Shown here: positions 1-6,456 of the stretch, piece by piece
How positions within the stretch are numbered: the stretch's first letter is position 1
How the letters are laid out: the number at the start of each line of letters is the position of its first letter
NCBI GenBank assembly: GCA_919901875.1
Contig: CAKKQG010000278.1
Coordinates: 5,657 to 12,761, forward strand
Length of the DNA: 7,105 nt
From: Anaerolineales bacterium
GTDB lineage: Bacteria; Chloroflexota; Anaerolineae; Anaerolineales; VGOW01
Direction: 5' to 3'
Notes under the pieces: generated by a model
What the model was told of the DNA's origin: nothing
What the model saw: the letters and a program-made list of their open reading frames with translations, nothing else
The model's database searches: none
Position numbers and translations under genes: made by a program

Positions 1-776
1 TTGCCGGCGCTGCCCCGCCCCAAGTAGGCTTCGATCACATGCGCGTTGTTTTGAATTTCCTTCGGCGTGCCTTCGGCAATTTTCTCCCCGTAGTCGAGGA
101 CGCTGATGATTTCTGAAATACCCATGACAACGCGCATGTCGTGTTCGATCAGCACGATGGTGATGTTGAATTTATCACGCAGGGCACGAAAGAAGATGGT
201 CGCTTCTTCCGTTTCATGCGGGTTCATACCCGCCGTGGGTTCGTCGAGCAAGAGCAACTTTGGCTTGCTCGCCAACGCCCGCGCAATTTCGAGACGCCGC
301 TGATCGCCGTACGACAAGTTTTTAGCAATGTGATTGCCCTTATTTGCCAAGCCGACAAAATTCAGCAAGCGATTTGCTTCAGCCAACGCGGCTTTTTCTT
401 CGCGTACTATGCCGGGGAAACGCAAGGCGCTGCCTAGCCAGCCGGCCTTTAAGTGAATGTGTTGACCGATCAGCACGTTGTCGAGCGCGGTTAGGTTGGC
501 AAAGAGGCGAATGTTCTGATACGTGCGAGCGATGCCAAGCATAATGATTTGATCGGAACGCAAGCCGACGAGGCTGTGCCCATTGAAGAGAAGCTCACCT
601 TCTTCAGGTTTGTAGAAACCCGTCAGGCAGTTGAAGAACGTTGTTTTACCGGCGCCATTCGGACCAATGACGCTGTGGATGGAGTTCTCCTTGACTTCAA
701 TGTCTATATTGTTGACAGCCGTCAAACCACCGAAGCGTTTTGTTACTTTATTCGCGGAGAGAATCGTGTGAGTCAT
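1..776 (-). CDS. livG: LivG-type ATPase of branched-chain amino acid ABC importer (3' end cut by window)
   Basis: This is a cytoplasmic ATP-hydrolysing subunit that would power the LivH/LivM channel. The 258 visible residues, read from the ATG at 774-776, show all ABC-ATPase motifs in order: Walker A GPNGAGKTT (38-46), Q-loop in RTYQNIRLF (Q87), signature LSYGDQRRLEIAR (154-166), Walker B LLLLDEP (174-180), D-loop TAGMNP (181-186) and H-loop histidine in IEHDM (H212). The YG(Q/D)QRRLEIARAL form of the signature and the tail ending in EAYLGRG are typical of LivG rather than LivF. LivG is usually about 255-260 residues, so only a few residues and the stop are missing. The start lies 48 nt after the livM stop, with no strong Shine-Dalgarno (only TTGGAT close by), which suggests coupled translation in one operon. 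The signature has Asp where most LivG proteins have Gln (YGDQ against YGQQ), a mild variation. Substrate identity cannot be read from this subunit. Confidence 0.95.
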   Translation of the reverse strand, partial: MTHTILSANKVTKRFGGLTAVNNIDIEVKENSIHSVIGPNGAGKTTFFNCLTGFYKPEEGELLFNGHSLVGLRSDQIIMLGIARTYQNIRLFANLTALDNVLIGQHIHLKAGWLGSALRFPGIVREEKAALAEANRLLNFVGLANKGNHIAKNLSYGDQRRLEIARALASKPKLLLLDEPTAGMNPHETEEATIFFRALRDKFNITIVLIEHDMRVVMGISEIISVLDYGEKIAEGTPKEIQNNAHVIEAYLGRGSAG

Positions 777-824
777 ATCAATCCAAATGTTATCATGCCG
801 GGTGTTTGTTCGCCAGATACATAT

Positions 825-2495
825 TCAGTCGGTTGGCGCCGGCTCGGCTGGCGCATGCTCGTGATGGAGTTCGCGCACATGTGTTGCTTCGGGCCACAAG
901 CCTTCGGGTCGTAGCTGCATCATTAACACCAGCGCCGCGCCATAAACCAGGAAGCGGAAGTCCTCAAATTCACGGAACAGTTCAGGCAGCCCGATGACCA
1001 TGAGCGCGCCGATAATGACGCCGGGGATGCTGCCCATGCCACCTAAAATTAGCAAAGCCAGCACGTTGATTGACACGTCGAACTTGAAGCTTTGCGGGTA
1101 GATCGTGCTCAATTTCGTGGCGAAGATGGCGCCGCTGATCCCTGCGAATGACGCGCCAATCGCAAAGGCTATCAGCTTCGTCCAAACAAGATTGATGCCC
1201 ATCGCTTGCGCCACATCTTCATCTTCGCGGATCGCCATCCAGGCGCGCCCTAAGCGCGAGTCTTTCAGCCGAGTGGTAAGGAACACGACGATGAAAATGC
1301 CGATCAAGATGATGTAATAAATTTCGATGGGCCCAGAAAGCCTAAAGCCCAGCACTTCCGCTTTCGGGATGCCGACGATGCCGCCCGCACCGCCGAGCCA
1401 CGGCCTCAAGAAATCCGATAGCACGAGGATGCGAATGATTTCACCGAAGCCCATTGTCACGATGGCAAGGTAGTCGCCACGAATCTTGAGTACCGGGATG
1501 CCCAAGATGAAACCAAACAGCACGGCTATGGCAATCGCCAAGGGCAACGCTTCCCAAAAATTGAGCGTGCCACCGCGTTCGGGCGAAGTCAACACACCAA
1601 TCGTATATGCCCCAATCGCGAAGAACGCCACATAGCCGAGATCAAGCAAACCCGCGAACCCGACGACGATGTTCAAGCCCAACCCCATCAATATGAACAA
1701 ACCGACGTTTGATAACACTTCGCCGATGTAAACGTTGTCGAGAATTTTCGGGATGAAGAACAGCGCGGCGAAGAGCAACAAAAAACCAGTTGACTTCAAA
1801 ACGAATTGACCGCGCGGCGAGAGGGCGGCAACACGCGCCTGCACTGGCGATTGCGCGAACGACCACACAAGAGTGAGCGTGAAGGTGAAGATGAAAATGC
1901 CCGCCGCGCCCACCGCCGACAAGCCATTCTTCTCGTAGAGTGATCTAATCAGGCTCGCCAAGAATTCAATATTGGAGAAGGTGACGCGCAACAGCTCTTG
2001 CATGACACCGAGCGACAGCATACACAGAAAGGCGATCAGCAAAGCCTGTCGCACACGACTCGGAGTGAGATACAACGCTGCGCCAGCCAGACCCGTGACT
2101 GTACTCACGCCGATGAGATAAGCCATACCCAACGCCAGCGTTTCTTGCTTGAACGTCAACAGACTGATGAGGGTGGGAGTGACGTTGATGAAGATGCCAC
2201 GCAAATCGAGTACGGTGCTGATGAGGATAAGCAGCGCAAGCATGATGCCGCCTATTAAACCTGACAATGCGCCACCCGCCAGCACCCAGGCGGCGCCATT
2301 TTTGTCTTGCCCGCGCGCCGCGAGATAAGCGGTGGAGAGTATCGTTAGCATCAGCACAGTTACGCCTAGCGAAATCACCTCGCTGATCACATCGCGTTTG
2401 TCGAAGGTTGCCACCATGCCGATCAGCGACAGGAAGATGACGATGATGCCGCTGATGAGACCAATACGAATGGGTTGAACAAAATTGTTTTTCAT
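825..2495 (-). CDS. livM: LivM-type permease with long N-terminal membrane extension
   Basis: Inner-membrane channel subunit of the branched-chain amino acid (HAAT family) importer. With the ATG at 2493-2495 it has 556 residues, against roughly 300-425 in familiar LivM proteins. The C-terminal ~300 residues are the conserved core: GLNIVVGFAGLLDLGYVAFF (about 273-292), KIRGDYLAIVTMGFGEIIRI (about 337-356), and the EAA-type coupling loop GRAWMAIREDEDVAQAMGIN (about 416-435), followed by LILGGMGSIPG. The first ~250 residues add about seven or eight hydrophobic segments (near 12-30, 38-58, 69-95, 120-142, 152-170, 194-214, 235-250) that I cannot match to the core. The tail is soluble and His/Glu/Pro-rich. 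A TTG at 2517-2519 would add eight residues (MISDAIAI); neither start has a Shine-Dalgarno, and ATG is preferred because MKNN followed by a hydrophobic stretch looks like a natural N-terminus. The gene lies 41 nt after livH and 48 nt before livG, in one operon. Confidence 0.93.
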   Translation of the reverse strand: MKNNFVQPIRIGLISGIIVIFLSLIGMVATFDKRDVISEVISLGVTVLMLTILSTAYLAARGQDKNGAAWVLAGGALSGLIGGIMLALLILISTVLDLRGIFINVTPTLISLLTFKQETLALGMAYLIGVSTVTGLAGAALYLTPSRVRQALLIAFLCMLSLGVMQELLRVTFSNIEFLASLIRSLYEKNGLSAVGAAGIFIFTFTLTLVWSFAQSPVQARVAALSPRGQFVLKSTGFLLLFAALFFIPKILDNVYIGEVLSNVGLFILMGLGLNIVVGFAGLLDLGYVAFFAIGAYTIGVLTSPERGGTLNFWEALPLAIAIAVLFGFILGIPVLKIRGDYLAIVTMGFGEIIRILVLSDFLRPWLGGAGGIVGIPKAEVLGFRLSGPIEIYYIILIGIFIVVFLTTRLKDSRLGRAWMAIREDEDVAQAMGINLVWTKLIAFAIGASFAGISGAIFATKLSTIYPQSFKFDVSINVLALLILGGMGSIPGVIIGALMVIGLPELFREFEDFRFLVYGAALVLMMQLRPEGLWPEATHVRELHHEHAPAEPAPTD

Positions 2496-2536
2496 AATCG
2501 CAATCGCATCGCTAATCAAAGTGTCAAAACACTTCG

Positions 2537-3598
2537 TTACGCTTTCTTCTGTGTCAATTTTTCGCCTAGAATGCCCGACGGACGGAAGATGAGGACAAGA
2601 ACGAGCATGGTGAAGGCGATTACGTCTTTAAGTTGGTGCGGCGCAGTCACCTTCAAGCCATCGAGGAAAAGACTCGGACCGATCGACTCAATCAGTCCGA
2701 GGAACAAACCACCCACCATCGCGCCGGGGATGTTGCCGATGCCGCCCAATACGGCGGCGGTGAACGCTTTGAGTCCGGGGACGAAGCCCATCACGAAATT
2801 TACCTGCGGGAAAACGAGTGACCACAACACGCCTGCCGCGCCCGCCAGTGAGCCGCCCAATATAAACGTAATGACGATGATGCGATCCACGTCAATGCCC
2901 ATCAACGCCGCCGTGTCAAAATCTTCGGCGACAGCGCGCATGGCTTTGCCAACTTTTGTGCGTTGGACAATGTAATATAACCCGCCCATTAGCACGAGAG
3001 CAGCAGCGACGACGAAAATTTGCACGTAGATAATTTTGAATTCGCCAAATGCCAATGATTCATTCAGAACTGAAATGCGCGGATAGGCTTTCACCCCTGC
3101 GCCATAAAGTCCTTTGAAGGTATATTGAAGAAAGAAAGACGCCCCTATCGCCGTGATGAGGGAAACAATGCGCGGTGCGCCACGCAAAGGACGATACGCA
3201 ATGCGTTCGAGGAGCACGGCAACAATCGTCGAGGTGGTCATCGCCATCGCAAAGATAAGTAATAAGCCGACGAAGGGATTTTGTTCGAGGAATCCTGACT
3301 GATTCAACGCAGTACCAAGGAAATAACTATTGAACGCGCCTGCCATGAAAACTTCGCTATGGGCGAAGTTGATCATGCGCAAGATGCCATAGACGAGCGT
3401 GTAGCCTAGCGCGATCAATGCATAGACTGACCCGAGCATAATGCCATTTACTACGAAATCAAACCATTGGCGCGGGGAGTATCTACCGATGATCAAAGTG
3501 GAGATTGAACCATAAACAATAATTAATACAATGAGGGCGCCGACCACCCACATAAACAAGTCGGTAAAGCTTAAGCGTTCGCGGAGACTTTGGCGCAT
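2537..3598 (-). CDS. livH: LivH-type permease of branched-chain amino acid ABC importer
   Basis: Inner-membrane channel subunit that pairs with LivM. It has 353 residues, somewhat longer than E. coli LivH (about 308) because of an N-terminal segment with an extra membrane span (about 15-37) before the usual first helix. Family features are clear: NGIMLGSVYALIALGYTLVY (51-70), GILRMINFAHSEVFMAGAF (71-89), an EAA-type loop beginning GKAMRAVAEDFDTAALMGID (217-236) that would contact the ATPases, and GLKAFTAAVLGGIGNIPGA (275-293). The ATG at 3596-3598 is supported by AGGA (plus-strand 3606-3609) seven nucleotides upstream. It lies 116 nt downstream of livK, separated from it by two hairpins, and is followed after 41 nt or less by livM. 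Codon use and composition resemble its neighbours. Assignment to LivH is firm; the transported substrate is inferred only at family level (branched-chain amino acids, or related amino acids, amides or urea). Confidence 0.95.
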   Translation of the reverse strand: MRQSLRERLSFTDLFMWVVGALIVLIIVYGSISTLIIGRYSPRQWFDFVVNGIMLGSVYALIALGYTLVYGILRMINFAHSEVFMAGAFNSYFLGTALNQSGFLEQNPFVGLLLIFAMAMTTSTIVAVLLERIAYRPLRGAPRIVSLITAIGASFFLQYTFKGLYGAGVKAYPRISVLNESLAFGEFKIIYVQIFVVAAALVLMGGLYYIVQRTKVGKAMRAVAEDFDTAALMGIDVDRIIVITFILGGSLAGAAGVLWSLVFPQVNFVMGFVPGLKAFTAAVLGGIGNIPGAMVGGLFLGLIESIGPSLFLDGLKVTAPHQLKDVIAFTMLVLVLIFRPSGILGEKLTQKKA

Positions 3599-3628
3599 AG
3601 CATTATCCTAAAAATCAGGTTCATAATA

Positions 3629-3657
3629 AGAGAGACGTTGCGTAGCAACGTCTCTCT
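3629..3657 (-). repeat. Perfect 13-bp inverted repeat (hairpin) between livK and livH
   Basis: AGAGAGACGTTGC (3629-3641) and its exact reverse complement (3645-3657) flank a 3-nt loop. In the minus-strand transcript this forms a perfect 13-bp stem 30 nt upstream of the livH start. It is followed only by UAUUAU, not a run of U, so it is a poor intrinsic terminator by itself. It could slow 3' exonucleases or partly attenuate transcription so that the binding protein is made in excess of the permeases, as REP-type hairpins do in maltose transporter operons. The near-palindromic GACGTTGC/GCAACGTC form also looks like a short dispersed palindromic repeat, but only one copy is visible here. Confidence 0.7.
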
Positions 3658-3668
3658 CCGATATGAGA

Positions 3669-3695
3669 AGGGGCAGGTGAATGACACCCGCCCCT
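3669..3695 (-). terminator. GC-rich hairpin just after livK, terminator- or attenuator-like
   Basis: Arms at 3669-3679 and 3685-3695 form an 11-bp stem around a 5-nt loop, 19 nt after the livK stop codon. The single imperfect pair (3675 with 3689) is an A/C mismatch in plus-strand RNA but a G-U wobble in minus-strand RNA, so the structure is better in the transcribed orientation. It is followed by UCUCAUAU, with too few U for a strong Rho-independent terminator. With the second hairpin 11 nt further on, partial termination or 3'-end protection of the livK message is likely, with enough read-through to express livHMG. Confidence 0.55.
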
Positions 3696-3714
3696 GAGAC
3701 AAACGGCTAACTAA

Positions 3715-4947
3715 CTATTTGGGCCAAATTTTCTTGGTGGAATCGCCCATGTCCTTGCCAACTTTAGTTACTTCGTAAACAGCGATCAATGGCGCACCGC
3801 AGTCACCGTTGGGCAGGCAGCTGAGCGTGCCGGTGACACCCTTGTGATCTTTGGTGCCTTGCACGGCATCGCGCAGGTCTTGGCGACCAATCAACAACGA
3901 GCCATCGGCGTTCTTCTTGGCGACTTTTTCAATCGCGGCGAAGACGAGTCCGGCGGCGTCGTAACCGTGCGCATGGAACGCGCTCAACGGTTTTTCGTTG
4001 TACTTCTTCTGATGCTTGTCGAGGAAATCCTTATAACCTGCCGCAAAGGCGGCGAAATCCGGGCTGGACAAGTACATACCAACGGAGGCTTTGTCAGCTG
4101 CTTTGAGGAAGTCCAGAGCGTACATACCATCCGCGCCCATCAACGGGGTTTTTTCTAAACCAGCCACTTGCTTCGCTTGCGAGGTTAAGAAACCACCTGC
4201 GGCAACGAAGACGGGGAGGTAGATGAATTCAGGTTTGCCTGTCGCGATCTTGGTCAAGACGGGCTTCATATCTTTGTCGGTCGGTTGAATCGCTTCTTGC
4301 GAAGTGATCGTGCCGCCCAACTTCTTGAATTCATCGGCAAACACTTGTTGCAATTGTTGCGCGTAGAGTGAGCCGTCGTGAATCGTGGCGGCGGTCTTGG
4401 CCTTCGCACCGTTGAAGGCGAACTCGGCGGCAACCTTGCCTTGGAAGTTATCGTTGTGCGCCGTGCGGAAGTAGCCAGGCAGGCGCTTGGCAGGATCGGT
4501 GAGATCGGGCGCGGTGTTCGAGGGTGAGATGATAGTGAATCCCGCTTGGCTCATCGCCGGACCACCGGCGCGCATTTCGCTCGAGCAGGACGAACCTATC
4601 ACAGCCACGATGGTCTTGTCAGCGGCGAGTTTCGCGCCGGCGGCTTGACCACCTTCAGCACTGCACAACGAGTCCACGCCATCGAGTTTGATGTCGTGAC
4701 CTAAAATTTGTTTCTTGTCGTCAATGGCAATTTCAACACCACGGCGCTCGTCAACACCCAGCGAGGCATCTTCACCCGACACAACGAACATCCACGCTAA
4801 ATGGATCGGATCTTTTGCGCCCACTTCCACGCAACCGATTTTGTCGGTGCAGGCAATCTTGGGCGCTTCGGTGGCGGGGGTGGCACATGCCGCAAGCACC
4901 AAAGCGGCAATGGCAAATAAATTGAACAACGTTAAGCGTTTAGACAT
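3715..4947 (-). CDS. livK: LivK-like substrate-binding lipoprotein
   Basis: Extracytoplasmic receptor of the importer, 410 residues. The N-terminus is a lipoprotein signal (positive MSKR, hydrophobic LFNLFAIAALVLAAC) with lipobox LAAC, so the mature protein begins at C21 and is membrane-anchored by lipid, followed by a Thr/Pro/Glu linker. From about residue 47 it has the two-lobed type I periplasmic-binding fold of leucine/isoleucine/valine receptors: HLAWMFVVSGEDASLGVDER, VAVIGSSCSSEM (114-125) and TIISPSNTAPDLTD (138-151). The last two correspond to the loops that hold the ligand's amino and carboxyl groups in this family. Six further cysteines fall in three close or plausible pairs (C33/C39, C95/C121, C377/C383), possibly disulfides. 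The ATG is set by an excellent Shine-Dalgarno, GAGGAG, six nucleotides upstream (plus-strand 4954-4959). The gene has its own promoter and a long leader, and is followed by livHMG. The exact ligand is not determined; amino acid or amide is inferred. Confidence 0.93.
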   Translation of the reverse strand: MSKRLTLFNLFAIAALVLAACATPATEAPKIACTDKIGCVEVGAKDPIHLAWMFVVSGEDASLGVDERRGVEIAIDDKKQILGHDIKLDGVDSLCSAEGGQAAGAKLAADKTIVAVIGSSCSSEMRAGGPAMSQAGFTIISPSNTAPDLTDPAKRLPGYFRTAHNDNFQGKVAAEFAFNGAKAKTAATIHDGSLYAQQLQQVFADEFKKLGGTITSQEAIQPTDKDMKPVLTKIATGKPEFIYLPVFVAAGGFLTSQAKQVAGLEKTPLMGADGMYALDFLKAADKASVGMYLSSPDFAAFAAGYKDFLDKHQKKYNEKPLSAFHAHGYDAAGLVFAAIEKVAKKNADGSLLIGRQDLRDAVQGTKDHKGVTGTLSCLPNGDCGAPLIAVYEVTKVGKDMGDSTKKIWPK

Positions 4948-5056
4948 TTTCTTCTCCTCGTAAAAAGTTGATATTCTTTCGTCGCACAGAGCGACGTATC
5001 TGCGATAGCGCGCAGCCGCTGAATGGAGGGATAGGTGAGTTATTCTGAGAGGTCAT
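4940..5056 (-). CDS. Possible 38-residue upstream ORF in the livK leader
   Basis: A short frame starts at the ATG at 5054-5056 and ends with TAA at 4940-4942, overlapping the livK start by 8 nt (ATGTCTAA holds both the livK start and this stop). A purine-rich stretch (plus-strand 5057-5069) precedes the start; TAAGGA lies seven nucleotides upstream, a good Shine-Dalgarno, while a stronger AAGGAGG is only one nucleotide from the ATG. The product begins MTSQNNSPIPPFSGC and has a basic middle (RRSVRRK); it resembles no family I recognise. Ile, Leu and Val are scattered (7 of 38), not in a run, so it is not a classical branched-chain attenuator peptide. The geometry suggests translational coupling to livK or a leader peptide. 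It could equally be a chance frame, because livK has its own strong ribosome site. Confidence 0.3.
   Translation of the reverse strand: MTSQNNSPIPPFSGCALSQIRRSVRRKNINFLRGEENV
4980..4996 (-). other. Small hairpin in the livK leader
   Basis: CGTCGC and GCGACG form a perfect 6-bp GC-rich stem around a 5-nt loop, 32 nt upstream of the livK start. A second 5-bp stem (CTGCG/CGCAG, 5000-5015) is adjacent. Together they give the leader local structure, but they match no riboswitch I recognise and there is no U-run that would make either a terminator. Confidence 0.4.
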
Positions 5057-5135
5057 TCCTCCTTCCTTAAAAAGTCTTTAATGTGGACTACGCTGCATGT
5101 TCTAACCTGTCTAGCTTGGTACTTTGGTTGGAAAG

Positions 5136-5164
5136 ATGATAGACGAAATTTGAATGAAGGTCAA
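5136..5164 (-). promoter_or_regulatory. Sigma-70-like promoter for livK(HMG)
   Basis: On the minus strand TTGACC (plus 5159-5164) and TATCAT (plus 5136-5141) each match the -35 and -10 consensus at five of six bases and are separated by exactly 17 nt. The predicted start is near 5129, giving a leader of about 180 nt before livK. The -35 begins only 26 nt beyond the stop of the upstream binding-protein gene, with no terminator hairpin visible between them, so livK may be reached both from here and by read-through. Confidence 0.65.
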
Positions 5165-5189
5165 GCATCCTTAAAATCAACCCCCCGAC

Positions 5190-6422
5190 TCATTGTCCTA
5201 ATAGGGTTACAAATTCTATCTTGCCCTTTCGCACTTGCGATCCCGACATCGTCGAAATACTTGTATCACCATTGGCATCGATAGAAAACTTGCCCACGAT
5301 GCTCTCAAAGTCTTTCGTTGCAAATACTGCCTCACGCACTGCTTTACGATCCGTCAGCAACTTGCCGGCTTTGCACACGCGTTCAAAAGAATCCATGATC
5401 AATTGCGCCGACACATATCCATACAAGGCAAATGGTTGAGGCTCGGTTTTGAACTTAACTTTGTAATCTTCGCGCCATTGACCGGCTTTACCTGTCAGTT
5501 TCTCCGGTGGAATGCCGCTAAATATGACGTATACCCCTTCTGCCGCTTCTTCAGCCGATTTTATGAATGCATCATCTGCCATACCGTTGGGGACCATAAT
5601 CAGCCCTTTGTATCCGATGCGGCGAATGTCTTTTACTAATTGCCCGGCGTTGTTTTGAGAGTTTCCGCCGAAGTAAACCAAATCCGGATTTGCTTCTTTG
5701 ATCTTGTTGGCGAGAGTTTTATAATCAGTGGCTGTGCGATGGATCCCTTCGCGACCAAGAATTTTCAATCCAAGATTAGCGGCTGATCTTTGGTATATCT
5801 CGGCGATGCCTTTGCCATAAAATTCCTGATCGTCGAGGATGAACACCGAGTGCGCCCCTAGGTCTTTTGTCCATTGCGCGGCAGCCGATCCTTGCAGATC
5901 ATCTGTGGGGATGACCCGCGCGTAGTTACGTATGCCGTTGGGGTAATATTTTTCCGGCTCATCTTTTTCGCCTTTCCCCGCTTTGGTCAGCCCGGGCCAA
6001 GTATTTGCCGGCGAGATCATTACTAACTGTTCCGGGTTAATAATGGGGATCATGATTGCCGCCGCGTCGGAGTTGAATGTGCCAATCACGGCTACAAAAT
6101 TCGTGTTCGCCACATATTCTCTAGCGTTGCGATCGGTCACTTCGGGATCCCACTTGCCCAACGCCGCCGAGGCGTCGTCGTAAGATCGATAGTTGATAGT
6201 CCACTTGCCGCCGCATACTTTATGATTATTCGACTCAAACGCCATTGAGATGGCGTTGACAATCGTTTGTGTTTGTATCAGCGAGGAGCCGGTCATTGGC
6301 AAATCGGAGACGACGGTGACAACGCCGCCGGGGTTGTCGGGCGCGCCGCTACAACTAGTGATCGTTAGACAGACGATTGAAGCGGCGATGAGCAAATAAT
6401 AAAGTTGACGCATACTCTTCAT
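5190..6422 (-). CDS. Second branched-chain amino acid type substrate-binding lipoprotein
   Basis: A type I periplasmic-binding-fold receptor, clearly different in sequence from the livK product next to it. From the ATG at 6420-6422 it has 410 residues: basic MKSMRQ, a hydrophobic core YYLLIAASIVCLTI, and a lipobox ITSC with the lipid cysteine at residue 24. Family landmarks include VVSDLPMTGSSLIQ (about 37-50), FVAVIGTFNSDAAAIM (about 109-124), the ligand-loop motif VMISPANTWPGLTK (about 134-147) and VYFGGNSQNNAGQLVKDIRR (about 249-268). An ATG at 6471-6473 would add 17 residues and overlap the upstream gene by 17 nt; that start would favour coupling but gives an unusually long, polar N-terminus before the signal, so the internal start is preferred (a third ATG at 6411-6413 is also possible). 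None has a strong Shine-Dalgarno. It is probably cotranscribed with the cNMP-binding gene. It may supply a second ligand to LivHMGF or act as a sensor; the ligand is unknown. Confidence 0.9.
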   Translation of the reverse strand: MKSMRQLYYLLIAASIVCLTITSCSGAPDNPGGVVTVVSDLPMTGSSLIQTQTIVNAISMAFESNNHKVCGGKWTINYRSYDDASAALGKWDPEVTDRNAREYVANTNFVAVIGTFNSDAAAIMIPIINPEQLVMISPANTWPGLTKAGKGEKDEPEKYYPNGIRNYARVIPTDDLQGSAAAQWTKDLGAHSVFILDDQEFYGKGIAEIYQRSAANLGLKILGREGIHRTATDYKTLANKIKEANPDLVYFGGNSQNNAGQLVKDIRRIGYKGLIMVPNGMADDAFIKSAEEAAEGVYVIFSGIPPEKLTGKAGQWREDYKVKFKTEPQPFALYGYVSAQLIMDSFERVCKAGKLLTDRKAVREAVFATKDFESIVGKFSIDANGDTSISTMSGSQVRKGKIEFVTLLGQ

Positions 6423-6456
6423 CAGAAGGCAGGGTTGACGTGGAAGGTTTCGCGGT

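Noticed and set aside
549..914. Plus-strand 121-codon frame opposite livG and the end of livM
   Set aside because: It is the antisense shadow of livG, whose complete set of ABC-ATPase motifs is on the minus strand.
2475..2975. Plus-strand 166-codon frame opposite livH
   Set aside because: It is antisense to livH and has a composition typical of a shadow frame (Pro/Thr/Arg/Met-rich), with no domain.
5078..5098. Six-residue mini-ORF in the livK leader
   Set aside because: It has an ATG but no ribosome site and is short enough to arise by chance.
4948..5129. A known riboswitch class in the livK leader
   Set aside because: Only short 5-6 bp stems are visible and no conserved core of a class I know (glycine, lysine, SAM, cyclic-di-GMP) could be recognised.
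5081..5284. Plus-strand 67-codon frame starting in the intergenic region
   Set aside because: It runs antisense into the binding-protein gene, has no Shine-Dalgarno before its ATG, and overlaps the promoter candidate of livK; its product has no recognisable family features.
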